A DNA stretch of 64,000 bases from PALSA-505 sp963762615 (lineage in GTDB: Bacteria; Actinomycetota; Actinomycetes; Streptosporangiales; Streptosporangiaceae), in contig CAVXLG010000013.1 in assembly GCA_963762615.1 (NCBI GenBank), positions 1,549,970-1,613,969 on the forward strand. Direction: 5' to 3'. Below the pieces are notes generated by a model. That model had not been told where the DNA came from. It did no database searches and worked only from the letters and a program-made list of their open reading frames with translations. Below are positions 63,843-64,000 of this stretch, piece by piece. The position numbers were made by a program, and so were the translations under genes. The stretch's first letter is position 1. Each line of letters begins with the position of its first letter.

Positions 63843-64000
63843 TCAGCCCGCCTCAAGTTCGGGCTCAGGCTCGGCGCCGCGTGCCTGCAACTCGGGATCG
63901 CCTTCGGGCGCGCGCCTCGCGCTCGGCCTCAAGCTCCCCGGAGCGGCGGAGCAGCCCAAGGCGCTCCAGGGATCCGGGCGGTCGCTGAGTGCGGCTCTGG
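63843..64000 (-). CDS. Partial gene at the window edge ending in Glu-Leu-Glu-Ala-Gly
   Basis: The minus strand ends RGAEPEPELEAG with TGA at 63843-63845, one base before the next ATG. Upstream the charged text RLGLLRRSGELEAEREARAR lies in another frame, so one break near 63905 is probable. Start is beyond the window. Same array style as its neighbours. Confidence 0.35.
   Translation of the reverse strand, partial: RAALSDRPDPWSALGCSAAPGSLRPSARRAPEGDPELQARGAEPEPELEAG

Overview
The window is about 70% GC and comes from a high-GC actinomycete. Support for this: a mycothiol gene (mshB), an Sdh1-type membrane anchor, a Tad pilus operon of the Streptomyces/Streptosporangiales kind, an ESX/type VII EccC with an FHA domain, and the actinobacterial order xerC-rpsB-tsf-pyrH-frr-cdsA-rlmN. 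Genus is not resolved; a Streptosporangiales-like soil actinomycete is a guess.

Layout. 0-7.4 kb is metabolic: the 3' half of ornithine aminotransferase (rocD), a flavin reductase, a small membrane protein with mshB, the succinate dehydrogenase operon (anchor-sdhA-sdhB, closed by a hairpin) and uppP. 7.4-12.8 kb holds secreted or surface proteins: an anchor-family fragment, a low-GC G1-peptidase-like protein, a collagen-like protein broken by an amber codon, and a penicillin-acylase-family enzyme. typA follows. 15.4-26.6 kb on the minus strand is one long Tad pilus operon (cpaB-tadZ-tadA-tadB-tadC-pilin-tadE-tadE-tadG-LysM/BTAD protein-prepilin peptidase). Divergent from it, 26.9-35.0 kb is a partial type VII secretion locus (eccC, two WXG100-like proteins, a 647-aa putative substrate and a lipoprotein). 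36-42.9 kb is a signalling cluster: GAF/SpoIIE phosphatase, multi-HAMP hybrid histidine kinase, response regulator, metallo-hydrolase. 42.9-52.7 kb is the housekeeping block rlmN, a SUFU-domain gene, cdsA, frr, pyrH, tsf, rpsB, xerC and dprA. Here uS2 carries a tail of about 228 residues.

dprA has lost its 5' third. Everything beyond it (52.7-64.0 kb) looks like a mobile island: a TPR fragment, then one tightly coupled minus-strand array of very small genes around a cytosine DNA methyltransferase and a roughly 1,800-codon adenine-methyltransferase/helicase fusion. Stop and start codons overlap at nearly every junction. Several small proteins end in Glu-Ala-Gly, and the codons for those residues form the ribosome-binding site of the next gene.

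Sequence quality. Many genes with clear homology change reading frame by one base (mshB, uppP, tadZ, eccC twice, the MBL gene, rlmN, and most genes beyond 55 kb). Several of these breaks sit at homopolymer runs. Uncorrected indels in the assembly are the simplest explanation for most; true decay of the island cannot be excluded. Where I give one feature across such a break, the evidence says so. No rRNA, tRNA or CRISPR array was found.
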